Origin: Rhodoferax sp.
GTDB taxonomy: Bacteria; Pseudomonadota; Gammaproteobacteria; Burkholderiales; Burkholderiaceae_C
Assembly (NCBI RefSeq): GCF_030697375.1
Contig: NZ_JAUYQD010000005.1
Coordinates: 62,001 to 126,000 of the forward strand
Length of the DNA stretch: 64,000 bases
Reading direction: 5' to 3'
A model generated the notes under the pieces. The model was not told where the DNA came from, made no database searches, and saw only the letters and a program-made list of their open reading frames with translations. The position numbers and the translations under genes were made by a program. Position 1 is the stretch's first letter, and the number at the start of each line of letters is the position of its first letter. Shown here one piece after another: positions 47,408 to 54,680 of the stretch.

Positions 47408-48094
47408 GTGTGGAAATCCATCCTCGTTTTTGCGTCCCTGGCGCTGAGCGCCGCAGCGTGCCTTGCCTCTGACCTTACCCCCGTAGAAAAGCGCTGGCTG
47501 GCAGGTGCCTGGCCCGTGGTGGTGTTTGCCCAGCGCGCGGGCATGCCTTTGGACATCACGGTACAGCCCCAGCCCATGCCCGGCGCCGCACCGCTGGCAC
47601 TGGGCTTCGTGGACGGCCGCTGCAAACTGGTTCTCTCCATGCGCGGCAACGTGGACGCGCAGGCTACGCTCGACCGCATTGAGCCCGAACTCCTGGACGC
47701 GACGCTGGAGCTGATGGCCGCGCACGAGCTGGGCCATTGCCGGCGCTACCTGGAAGGCACCTGGCTGGCGCTGCCCGCCGGGTTCACCGCCAGCGTGCCC
47801 GCTGGACTCAGCCCCGAGCTCGGTGTGGCCTATGTGCGCATGCGGGCCGTGCGCCGCGAGGAAGGCTACGCCGATCTCGTGGGCCTGGCCTGGGCGTATG
47901 CGCACCACCCGCAGAGCTACGCCAGGCTGCATGCCTGGCTGGTGGCGGAGCGCCAAAGAGACCTGGTTCCCGGTAGCCACCACGACACCCTGGCCTGGAT
48001 CGGGGCGGCCCTTGCGCATGGCGTCAAAAGCCAGCCCTCGATCTTCGCGGGTGCGGCCGAACTATGGGACGCGGGGCTAGTCAACGCCGACTAA
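47408..48094 (+). CDS. Exported zinc-metallopeptidase-like protein
   Basis: The protein has 228 residues. The start is GTG with AGGAG about 8 bases upstream. A signal peptide (hydrophobic core, ending AACLAS near 21) directs export. The zincin motif HELGH lies in LMAAHELGHCRRYLEG near residue 103, and a later Glu in RREEGYADLVGLAWAY could be the third ligand, giving a gluzincin arrangement. No family name is recognised. It stands alone behind the LysR gene. A periplasmic protease is the best reading, with no known substrate. Confidence 0.7.
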   Translation: MWKSILVFASLALSAAACLASDLTPVEKRWLAGAWPVVVFAQRAGMPLDITVQPQPMPGAAPLALGFVDGRCKLVLSMRGNVDAQATLDRIEPELLDATLELMAAHELGHCRRYLEGTWLALPAGFTASVPAGLSPELGVAYVRMRAVRREEGYADLVGLAWAYAHHPQSYARLHAWLVAERQRDLVPGSHHDTLAWIGAALAHGVKSQPSIFAGAAELWDAGLVNAD

Positions 48095-48152
48095 GGCTCC
48101 TTGGTCACGGGCGAAGCCCGATACTGTCCACCTTTACGTGAAAGAACAATAC

Positions 48153-48827
48153 ATGCACGTCTTCATTGCAGGCGCAGGGAAACTCGCAACGGAGTTGCTC
48201 AACAAGCTCGCTCAAGGCCAGCAGTTCACGATCTCTTCGTGGTCTGGTGTGCCTGACGCTGGAGCGCGCGCCATCGTTATTCATGCGGGCTCTGGACGCG
48301 AGATCGGCGAAATTTACAGCTTCTGCCAGCGCACATCATCCGTGCTTGTTGAGCTGGCCACCGGCTCTTCCATTGAAGATCTCCTACCCGCCTTTCCCGT
48401 CGTACTTTGCCCCAACACGAACATCCTCATGCTGAAGTTCATGTGCATGCTGGAGCGTTCCGGTGCCTTGTTCACAGGGAGCCAGATCAGTATCACGGAG
48501 TCACACCAGGCCTCGAAGGCCTCTGTTCCCGGTACCGCCGTGACGATGGCCAAGGCGCTTGGACTCGCTGCGTCCGAGGTCACCTCTGTGCGCAGCACCT
48601 CTCACCAGGCAACTACTCTCAACATCCCGTCAGAGCATCTGGCTCGGCACGCATTTCATCGCATCCAGATTCAGGATGGCCCATGCGCCATCTCCATGGA
48701 AACGCGTGTGTACGGTGATTCACCCTACGCAAGTGGGGTCCAACAGGTCATTGGTGCCATACAACAGAGGCAGTTGCAGAACCGTGTGTACTCTATCAAC
48801 GAGTTCATTGAAAATGGCTGGGTCTGA
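48153..48827 (+). CDS. Dihydrodipicolinate-reductase-like NAD(P)-binding protein
   Basis: The protein has 224 residues from the ATG at 48153; a GTG 15 bases earlier is possible. The N-terminal Rossmann strand (HVFIAGAGKLATELL) and the C-terminal region (RIQIQDGPCAISMETRVYGD, then SPYASGVQQVI) resemble DapB. The DapB active-site motif is replaced, and the true dapB of this organism is probably elsewhere. Base composition and codon choice look less G+C-biased than in flanking genes, which hints at transfer. The substrate is unknown. Confidence 0.65.
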   Translation: MHVFIAGAGKLATELLNKLAQGQQFTISSWSGVPDAGARAIVIHAGSGREIGEIYSFCQRTSSVLVELATGSSIEDLLPAFPVVLCPNTNILMLKFMCMLERSGALFTGSQISITESHQASKASVPGTAVTMAKALGLAASEVTSVRSTSHQATTLNIPSEHLARHAFHRIQIQDGPCAISMETRVYGDSPYASGVQQVIGAIQQRQLQNRVYSINEFIENGWV

Positions 48828-49008
48828 TGTTTTCAGGCGGGGTTCTGTCTTCCGCCACCGGCCTGAGCACACGTAAAAGCGCAATGCTGTAAGCAAGCCA
48901 AGCGATTGCGCCCCTGCCTGATGCCATTGGCATGCAGTGACCTGCCTGTGGCGCCGCGCTGCATTTTCCATGCGATCAACCCTGCCTAGGGAAATCCCCA
49001 ATGTTTAG

Positions 49009-49022
49009 CAAAAACGTTTTTG
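49009..49022. promoter_or_regulatory. LacI-family-type operator, site 1
   Basis: The perfect palindrome CAAAAACGTTTTTG has the central CG expected for LacI/GalR-family sites. An identical copy lies 21 bp further on, center to center, i.e. on the same face of the helix two turns away. Confidence 0.75.
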
Positions 49023-49029
49023 GAATAAT

Positions 49030-49043
49030 CAAAAACGTTTTTG
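49030..49043. promoter_or_regulatory. LacI-family-type operator, site 2
   Basis: Second identical CAAAAACGTTTTTG palindrome, 78 bp before the start codon of the solute-binding protein gene. The tandem arrangement suggests cooperative binding of two dimers. Confidence 0.75.
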
Positions 49044-49121
49044 TCGTGGCTATTTACGCAATTTTGCGCATGTTTGACCAAACCTTGGGATCGCTTGGGG
49101 TTTGCACCGGAGACTCCAAAT

Positions 49122-50399
49122 ATGAAGACCACCCTCCACCGCCTGCGCACCCGCGCCCTGGTTTGCCTGGGCCTTCTGGCCCTGGGCACGTCCCTGCAGG
49201 CCGCCACCCTCACGATTGCCTGCGGCTCCAACGGGCAGGACTATGCGTCGTGCAAGCGCCACACCGCCGACTGGGCCCAGAAAACCGGGCACACCGTCAA
49301 GCTGTACACCACCCCCTCGTCCTCCACCGACCTGCTGGGTGAATACCGCAAGCTGTTTGACGCCAGCTCGCCAGAGGTGGACGTGGTGATGGTCGATGTG
49401 GTGTGGCCCGGCCTGATCAAGGACCACCTGGTGGACCTCAAAAAATTCAGCAAAAACGCCGAGTACCACCACTTTCAGGCCATTGTCCGCAACAACACCC
49501 AGGACGGCAAATTGCTGGCCATGCCCTGGTTCACCGACGCGGGCCTGCTGTTTTACCGCAAAGACCTGGTTGCCAAATACAGCTTGCGCCCGCCCAAAAC
49601 CTGGGATGAACTGGCCCAGGTGGCGCAAAAAATCCAGACCGGTGAACGGGCCGCCGGTGTCACCCAATTCCAGGGCTTTGTGTTCCAGGCCAAAGCCTAC
49701 GAAGGCCTGACCTGCGACGCCATGGAATGGCTGACCGCGTTTGACGCCGGCTCCATCGTGGACGCCAAGGGCGAGGTCACCATCAACAACCCGAACACCG
49801 TCAAGGCACTCAAAACCGCCGCCTCCTGGATTGGCACCATCGCCCCGCGCCAGGTGCTGGATTTCGGGGAGGAGGACGCCCGCGCAGTCTTCCAAAGTGG
49901 CCACGCGGCTTTCATGCGCAACTGGCCCTACGCCTGGTCCATGGGCAACAGCGCCGACAGCCCGATCAAAGGCAAGATCGGCATCTCCCCCTTGCCCTCC
50001 TCCATCCCCGGCGGCCCCCGGGGCGCCACCTTGGGCGGCTGGCAGTTGGCTGTGTCCAAACACTCCAAAAACATCAACCTTGCGGCCGACTTGGTGATGT
50101 ACCTGACCAGCGCCCCGGTTCAAAAAGAACGCTCCATCCACGGCTCGTACAACCCCAGCTTGCGTGCGCTCTACTCCGACCCCGAGGTCTTGGCCGCCAA
50201 CCCCTTCCTGGACGAGCTGTACAAAGTATTCCGCGCCGCCTCGCCGCGCCCCTCCACGGTGACCGGGGCCCGGTATTCGGAAGTCAGCGAAAGCTTCTGG
50301 AACGCCACGCGGGAGGTGCTGTCCGGAAAAACCAGCGCCGAGGACAGCGTGCACCGCCTGGACGCCCAGCTCAAACGCATCAAACGCAACGCCTGGTAG
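49122..50399 (+). CDS. Extracellular sugar-binding protein of an ABC transporter (orphan)
   Basis: The protein has 425 residues from the ATG at 49122, which places a signal peptide (hydrophobic core, then LQAATLTIA) directly at the start and has GGAGA upstream; an earlier in-frame ATG would include the operator. It is a type 1 carbohydrate-binding protein of the MalE/ThuE class: EVDVVMVDVVWPGLI, MPWFTDAGLLFYRKDL, and FMRNWPYAW. No permease or ATPase genes follow, so the transporter must be encoded elsewhere. Two LacI-type palindromes upstream suggest repression lifted by its sugar or a derivative. Confidence 0.9.
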   Translation: MKTTLHRLRTRALVCLGLLALGTSLQAATLTIACGSNGQDYASCKRHTADWAQKTGHTVKLYTTPSSSTDLLGEYRKLFDASSPEVDVVMVDVVWPGLIKDHLVDLKKFSKNAEYHHFQAIVRNNTQDGKLLAMPWFTDAGLLFYRKDLVAKYSLRPPKTWDELAQVAQKIQTGERAAGVTQFQGFVFQAKAYEGLTCDAMEWLTAFDAGSIVDAKGEVTINNPNTVKALKTAASWIGTIAPRQVLDFGEEDARAVFQSGHAAFMRNWPYAWSMGNSADSPIKGKIGISPLPSSIPGGPRGATLGGWQLAVSKHSKNINLAADLVMYLTSAPVQKERSIHGSYNPSLRALYSDPEVLAANPFLDELYKVFRAASPRPSTVTGARYSEVSESFWNATREVLSGKTSAEDSVHRLDAQLKRIKRNAW

Positions 50400-50514
50400 G
50401 CGCGGGGGTGGGGCGTGGGTGTGGCGCACGGCCCAGGGGCTGGGCCTGCGGGCGGCGTGTGGAGCGGCGCCTGCGCCATACTGGCGCTCTTTCCCATCCC
50501 CTCGATTGACTACC

Positions 50515-50919
50515 GTGCCCGAGCTGCCCCACCCTTTTTCCCTCCGTATCTATTACGAAGACACCGACGCTGGCGGTGTGGTTTATTACGCCAACTACCT
50601 CAAATTTTTTGAGCGTGCCCGCACCGAATGGCTGCGCGCCCTGGGCGTGGAGCAGCGCAGCTTGCAGATCGACACCGGCGCCATCTTTGTGGTGGCCGAG
50701 GCCCATGTGCGCTACCTGCTACCGGCCAAGCTGGACGACCTGCTCACGGTCAGCGTGCGTGTGGTCGAGCGCGGCCAGGCCTCGCTGCAACTGGCGCAGC
50801 AGCTGTGGCGCGGTGATGTGCTGCTGGTGGAGGGGCAGTTCCGCATCGGCTGCGTGGATGCGGTCACCCTGCGGCCCCGGCGCATTCCGGCGCAAATCAG
50901 CACGGCACTGCGGGTATAG
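50515..50919 (+). CDS. ybgC: Acyl-CoA thioesterase, YbgC family
   Basis: The protein has 134 residues from a GTG at 50515, exactly the length of E. coli YbgC; a longer frame adds a low-complexity leader. The hotdog-fold signature YYEDTDAGGVVYYANYLKFF contains the catalytic Asp. It hydrolyses short acyl-CoA or acyl-ACP thioesters and is usually the first gene of the tol-pal cluster, but here no tol genes follow. A dispersed repeat lies downstream. Confidence 0.9.
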   Translation: MPELPHPFSLRIYYEDTDAGGVVYYANYLKFFERARTEWLRALGVEQRSLQIDTGAIFVVAEAHVRYLLPAKLDDLLTVSVRVVERGQASLQLAQQLWRGDVLLVEGQFRIGCVDAVTLRPRRIPAQISTALRV

Positions 50920-50942
50920 AGCCGGTCTGGTGTTCTGCAATC

Positions 50943-50996
50943 GCTCTTGTTTTAATAGCTGCTTGCACTTATTCCACGGGGGCTAGCGGCCTAAAT
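50943..50996 (+). repeat. Dispersed AGCTGCTTGCGC repeat, copy 5 (near consensus)
   Basis: It reads TTTTAATAGCTGCTTGCACT, then TATTCCACGGGGGCTAGCGG. It overlaps the 3' end of the minus-strand hydrolase gene: the stop codon TAG and the last codons (Gly-Asp-Leu-Gly-Arg region) lie inside it. Confidence 0.85.
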
Positions 50997-51912
50997 CACC
51001 AAGAAAACGGGCGTACTGCTGCGCTGTGGCTTGGGGTGCTTCCATCATCGGCAAATGGCCCACCCCGGGCAGCAGCTGGATGTGCGGGTTTTTCAGGCGG
51101 CTGCGCAGCACCTCCGCACCGGAGGCATCGAACAGCCGGTCGTCCGCACCCCACAGCACCAGGGTGGGCTGCTGCACTTGGCCGATGTGCGCGTCCAGCA
51201 GGTAGCGGTCTTTGAGTTGCGCGCTCCACAGGCGGGCGTTGGAGGGGGCATTGCGCACGGCCTCGGCTTGCGTGGCCTGCAGGATGGGGTAGGGCAGGAA
51301 GGGGCGCTGGGTGAACAGCAGGGACATCATCTGTTCGAACTGCGCCGCGTCGTGCACCACCAGGGGGGTCTTGCCCTCCGCAATCCAAGCATCCATCACG
51401 CTGGGCTGCGGCGTTTTGATGCCGTGCGGCGCACCGATCAAGGCCACGCTGGCCACCCGCTCGGGGTAGCGCACGGCAAACAGCGCCGCGATAGTGCCGC
51501 CCATGGAATTGCCCGCCAGGTGCACCCGCTTCAGGCCCAGCGCATCCAGCCAGGTCTTGAGGCGCTCGGTTTGCGTGGCGTAGTCATAGGTCTGGTCGGG
51601 CAGCCGGCCGCTTTCGCCAAAACCCGGCAGGTCGGGGGCGATGACGCGGTAGCGGCCGGTCAGCGGCCGGGCAAAGTCCACCCAGTGGTCTTTCTCGGCA
51701 AAAATGCCGTGCAGCAAAACCACCGGTTCGCCGCCGCCGCCCGCCAGGTAGTGCACGGTGTGGGGCCCCACCGCCACCGTGTCTTCCGACAGGCCGGAGA
51801 GGGCGCGGTTGAGGTCCAGCAAGGGCTGCTTGAACAGCGCGGGCAGGCTGTAATACGCCAGGGCCAGCAGGAGCAGAAGGAGGGCAGACAATGCGAGGGC
51901 AAGGCGTTTCAA
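50983..51912 (-). CDS. Alpha/beta-fold hydrolase with N-terminal hydrophobic segment
   Basis: The protein has 309 residues. A hydrophobic segment at 3-23 is a membrane anchor or signal. The catalytic triad is visible: Ser in GNSMGG, Asp in WGADDRLFD and His in GVGHLPMMEAP. HGIFAEKDHW supplies the oxyanion region. It is a lipase/esterase-like enzyme of the 2-hydroxy-6-ketonona-type hydrolase clan with unknown substrate. The last few codons and the stop come from a dispersed repeat, so the C-terminus has been remodelled. Confidence 0.87.
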   Translation of the reverse strand: MKRLALALSALLLLLLALAYYSLPALFKQPLLDLNRALSGLSEDTVAVGPHTVHYLAGGGGEPVVLLHGIFAEKDHWVDFARPLTGRYRVIAPDLPGFGESGRLPDQTYDYATQTERLKTWLDALGLKRVHLAGNSMGGTIAALFAVRYPERVASVALIGAPHGIKTPQPSVMDAWIAEGKTPLVVHDAAQFEQMMSLLFTQRPFLPYPILQATQAEAVRNAPSNARLWSAQLKDRYLLDAHIGQVQQPTLVLWGADDRLFDASGAEVLRSRLKNPHIQLLPGVGHLPMMEAPQATAQQYARFLGDLGR

Positions 51913-51943
51913 AAGAAGTCTCCGTGAGAGTGGAAAGGTGTGC

Positions 51944-52064
51944 GGCAGCGCAACACGCGCAGCGGCAAGCGTGGGGGCCAGCGCAGTCGCCGCCGGGCCG
52001 CCCCAAGGCGACGACGGCCCCCTCGTGGGGGCAGCGCAGCACGCGCAGCGGCAAGCGTGGGGGC
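51944..52064. repeat. Pair of 35-bp direct repeats around a G+C-rich segment
   Basis: 51944-51978 and 52030-52064 share 34 of 35 bases (core CGCGCAGCGGCAAGCGTGGG). The segment between them can form a G+C-rich hairpin. It lies between the hydrolase gene and the AraC gene and may be a dispersed intergenic element; it is not coding. Confidence 0.8.
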
Positions 52065-52106
52065 AGCTTACCCACCGCCGAATAAAAAAACTTGTATGTT
52101 TGGGCT

Positions 52107-52841
52107 ATGCGCGCTACCAATTCCTTGACCCTGGGCACCGACCGCGCCCTGTACCGTGGTGAACTGCCCGCCACCGGCTGGCACCGCCACGCCTCGCCGG
52201 TGCTGCTGATGGGCTTGTCCGGCCGTTTTGCCCTGCACTTGCCCCACGCCCCTGCACAGACCTGCCACAGCGCGCTGGTCGCCACCGGTGTGGAGCATGT
52301 CTTCGACCCCTGCGGCGAGCAGGTCGCCATGGTGTACCTGGAGCCCGACTCCGCCGAAGCCCGCAGCCTGCGCACGCACTTTCAAAGCCGGGGCGGGGTG
52401 ATTTTTGATCCGGCGGCGCCGGTGCAGGCGCGCAGCAGCATGGACGCCTATTTGCGCAACTTCGACCTGCCGTCCCTGTTGCAATTGGACTGCCCCACGG
52501 TCGCGCCCATCGATGCGCGGGTGGCCCGCAGCCTGCAGTGCCTGCGCCAGTTGCGCGAGCAGCCGCTGGGGCGCGATGGCGCCGCAGCCGCTGCGCAGTT
52601 GTCCGCCTCGCATTTCAACCACCTGTTCCACGCTGAAATGGGCGTGAGTTATCGCAGCTACCGCGTGTGGTCCCAGGTGCGTGCGGCCATGGCCGGGCTG
52701 GGGGCCAATGTCAACCTGACCCAGGCCGCCCTGCACGGCGGGTTTGTCGATTCGTCCCACTTCAGCCGCATGTTCCGCCAGACCTTTGGCATGACACCCT
52801 CCAGCGTCCTCAAGCCCCTGCGGGAGATCGTGCGGGTTTAG
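52107..52841 (+). CDS. AraC-family transcriptional regulator
   Basis: The protein has 244 residues from the ATG at 52107 (a TTG 15 bases earlier is less likely). The N-terminal cupin-like part contains WHRHASPVLLMGL. The C-terminal double helix-turn-helix has FNHLFHAEMGVSYRSYRVWS and the family signature GGFVDSSHFSRMFRQTFGMT. The inducer is unknown. It is divergent from the hydrolase gene, which may be its target. Confidence 0.9.
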   Translation: MRATNSLTLGTDRALYRGELPATGWHRHASPVLLMGLSGRFALHLPHAPAQTCHSALVATGVEHVFDPCGEQVAMVYLEPDSAEARSLRTHFQSRGGVIFDPAAPVQARSSMDAYLRNFDLPSLLQLDCPTVAPIDARVARSLQCLRQLREQPLGRDGAAAAAQLSASHFNHLFHAEMGVSYRSYRVWSQVRAAMAGLGANVNLTQAALHGGFVDSSHFSRMFRQTFGMTPSSVLKPLREIVRV

Positions 52842-52901
52842 CGTGCCCTGGGCGCTTTCCTGCGCAGATGGGTGCCACGCTGCGGGTTGAAGGTTCTTCT
52901 T

Positions 52902-52958
52902 CTGCTACAGTTTTAAGAGCTGCTTGCGCTTATTCCACGGGGGTTTGGTGGTGAAATG
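52902..52958 (+). repeat. Dispersed AGCTGCTTGCGC repeat, copy 6
   Basis: The core TTTTAAGAGCTGCTTGCGCT followed by TATTCCACGGGGG is near consensus; the right end has diverged. It is intergenic, 60 bp after the AraC gene. The rest of the 52842-53113 gap shows nothing else recognisable. Confidence 0.82.
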
Positions 52959-53113
52959 GCCTGCATTCTGCGTGCGCACACGGGCCTGGGCGCTACTTTA
53001 TTTTCAAACCCGCGATTCCTTTTGCGTTTTGCGCCCCTCTTTACCTGGGCCAGCACGGAATAAGCCGTGCAGGGCAAGCGTTCACCCCTGTCAAAGAGTC
53101 AAAGAGGATTTGT

Positions 53114-53323
53114 ATGTTCAATCGAAAAAATGTCGGCCCCAAGGAAAGAATCGCGCGTATCGTGGGCGGCTGCCTGATGGTGCTGTGCGGCTTGGTCGGC
53201 CTGCAGGCCAGCCCCTTGGGCCTGGCGGTCGCGGCCGTGGGGGTGGTGAGTATGCTCACCGGCGTGGTCCGCTACTGCCCGGCGTGTGCGTTGTCAGGGC
53301 GCAAACCCACCGACCACTGTTAG
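53114..53323 (+). CDS. Small DUF2892-type membrane protein
   Basis: The protein has 69 residues. It begins NVGPKERIARIVGG and has two hydrophobic helices (about 15-33 and 38-55), followed by RYCPACALSG with two cysteines. This matches the DUF2892/YgaP-like inner membrane family. It lies 7 bp before the ECF sigma gene and is probably cotranscribed. The Cys pair could respond to redox or metal; this is an inference. Confidence 0.8.
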   Translation: MFNRKNVGPKERIARIVGGCLMVLCGLVGLQASPLGLAVAAVGVVSMLTGVVRYCPACALSGRKPTDHC

Positions 53324-53330
53324 ACACCCC

Positions 53331-53858
53331 ATGCGAATTCAGGAACACACTTTTGCAGCGGCCCAGGCGGGCGATCCGGTGGCGCTGGAGCACCTGCTGG
53401 TGCAGCTGCGCCCGGACGTCCGGCGTTATGCCCGTTACCAATGCCATCGCTCCTCGGCGGTGGACGACGTGGTGCAGGAGGCGCTCATCGTCCTGTACCG
53501 GCGCATCGGCACGGTGCGCAGCGTGTCCGCCCTGAGCGCCTGGCTGCTGCGGATTGTGGCGCGCCTGTGCATGCTGCCCGCGCTGATGTACATGCGCGGC
53601 GTGGAGGATCTGCAGAGTCAGGAGGAACGCCAGCATTTCGCGCGGATGCCCACGCACGAGCTGCGCATCGACCTGGTGCGTGCGCTGGAGTCCTTGTCCG
53701 CACCACACCGCGAAATCATTTTGCTGCGTGATATGCAGGAGATGACCACCAGTGAAATCGCCACCTGCCTGGGCATCACGCGGGAGGCGGTCAAAAGCCG
53801 CCTGCAGCGCGCACGCGCCCTGGTGAAGGAATACCTGTTGCCGGAAAGCACCCCATGA
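53331..53858 (+). CDS. ECF-type RNA polymerase sigma factor
   Basis: The protein has 175 residues from the ATG at 53331. Region 2 (LVQLRPDVRRYARYQCHRSS, then DVVQEALIVLYRRIG) and region 4 (LSAPHREIILLRDMQEMTTS, then AVKSRLQRARALVKE) are both present. No anti-sigma factor gene with a zinc-binding domain follows. Instead the gene overlaps by four bases (ATGA) with a small two-Cys membrane protein and is preceded by another. These may take the place of an anti-sigma factor. Confidence 0.9.
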   Translation: MRIQEHTFAAAQAGDPVALEHLLVQLRPDVRRYARYQCHRSSAVDDVVQEALIVLYRRIGTVRSVSALSAWLLRIVARLCMLPALMYMRGVEDLQSQEERQHFARMPTHELRIDLVRALESLSAPHREIILLRDMQEMTTSEIATCLGITREAVKSRLQRARALVKEYLLPESTP

Positions 53859-54112
53859 CACGATTTCAGCAACTCTTCCAACGCAGCGCCACCGGCCTAT
53901 TTGCCAGCGAAAGCCTGATCGGCCATCTGCTGCGGGGCGCGCTTGGCATCTGGCTGCTGGTCTGGGCGATCCAGCACCAAACGCAGGGCGCCTTGTCCTG
54001 GGCGGCGGCCCTCGGTGCGCTGTTGGCCTTTCGCGGCTGCCCGATGTGCTGGACCATCGGCCTGGTGGAGTCCGTCATGCAGAAAATCAAACCGCCCCAA
54101 GAAAGCACTTGA
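53855..54112 (+). CDS. Small DUF2892-like membrane protein, coupled to the sigma factor
   Basis: The protein has 85 residues. Hydrophobic helices lie at about 22-42 and 46-60, followed by FRGCPMCWTIGL with a CxxC-like pair (CPMC). It resembles the other DUF2892 protein two genes upstream, which also ends in a Cys pair (CPAC). Translation is coupled to the sigma factor. Together the three form a small operon that may sense thiol or sulfur stress at the membrane; this is unproven. Confidence 0.75.
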   Translation: MTRFQQLFQRSATGLFASESLIGHLLRGALGIWLLVWAIQHQTQGALSWAAALGALLAFRGCPMCWTIGLVESVMQKIKPPQEST

Positions 54113-54143
54113 GGGCTTCTGCGGCAAGATTACATGCCAAATC

Positions 54144-54198
54144 AGGCTGTAGCCCGCGTGCAATCGGCGCAGGCAGCTATCCAAACAATAGCAAAAGT
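54144..54198 (-). repeat. Dispersed AGCTGCTTGCGC repeat, copy 7 (diverged)
   Basis: The reverse-complement core GCAGGCAGCTATCCAAACAA followed by TAGCAAAAG is recognisable. It lies directly against the stop codon of the next minus-strand gene (54201). Confidence 0.75.
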
Positions 54199-54200
54199 GG

Positions 54201-54569
54201 TTAATGCGCCCGCGCGATCAGCTTGCCGTGCGGCAGGGTGGACAGGCGGGAAAACATGCCCCGGCAGTAGCCTTTGATCTGCAGGCATTTGTTGATCTCG
54301 TCCACCGGCAGCGGGCCGGACACCACCACGATGTCGTTGGCACTGTCCAGCGCGCCGGCCGCCCGCAGCCGGCGGCGTGCGGTGGTGGCCCAGGAGTGGA
54401 TGCGCAGGGGGCTGCCGTGTTCGTGCAGCACGCCGGTGCTGGCGTCGAACGCAATGGCGACCGTGTCCGTCTTCAGGCGCAGCCGGTGTTCCCCGGTGAC
54501 CTTGCTGGCCGGGGTGCTCAGGTCGTACAAGTGGTAATTGCCCTCTTTGAGCTGGTATTGCAAAGCCAT
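54201..54569 (-). CDS. Conserved small protein of unknown function
   Basis: The protein has 122 residues and no signal peptide or membrane helix. The pattern is beta-rich (DTVAIAFDASTGVLHEHGSP), and the end has MFSRLSTLPHGKLIARAH. I do not recognise a family. It lies upstream of nothing on its strand and next to a dispersed repeat. Confidence 0.6.
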   Translation of the reverse strand: MALQYQLKEGNYHLYDLSTPASKVTGEHRLRLKTDTVAIAFDASTGVLHEHGSPLRIHSWATTARRRLRAAGALDSANDIVVVSGPLPVDEINKCLQIKGYCRGMFSRLSTLPHGKLIARAH

Positions 54570-54680
54570 GGAATCTCCTCGTTGCCGGAGATTGTGCGGG
54601 GCAACTACGCCCCGCTAAAGCCCAAACAAGGCTGAAAAATGGCGCCAATTCCCGGGTCGGGAAAGGGTGCCGCCTCGCGC

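Larger units (their letters stand above)
48828..49121. other. Regulatory region upstream of the binding-protein gene
   Basis: Nearly 300 bp without a gene. Its right half carries two identical 14-bp LacI-type palindromes (see 49009-49043) and must hold the promoter of the solute-binding protein. The left half shows nothing recognisable. Confidence 0.55.

Noticed and set aside
49041..49121. Longer N-terminus for the sugar-binding protein
   Set aside because: It would include the second operator palindrome and place the signal peptide 27 residues inside the protein.
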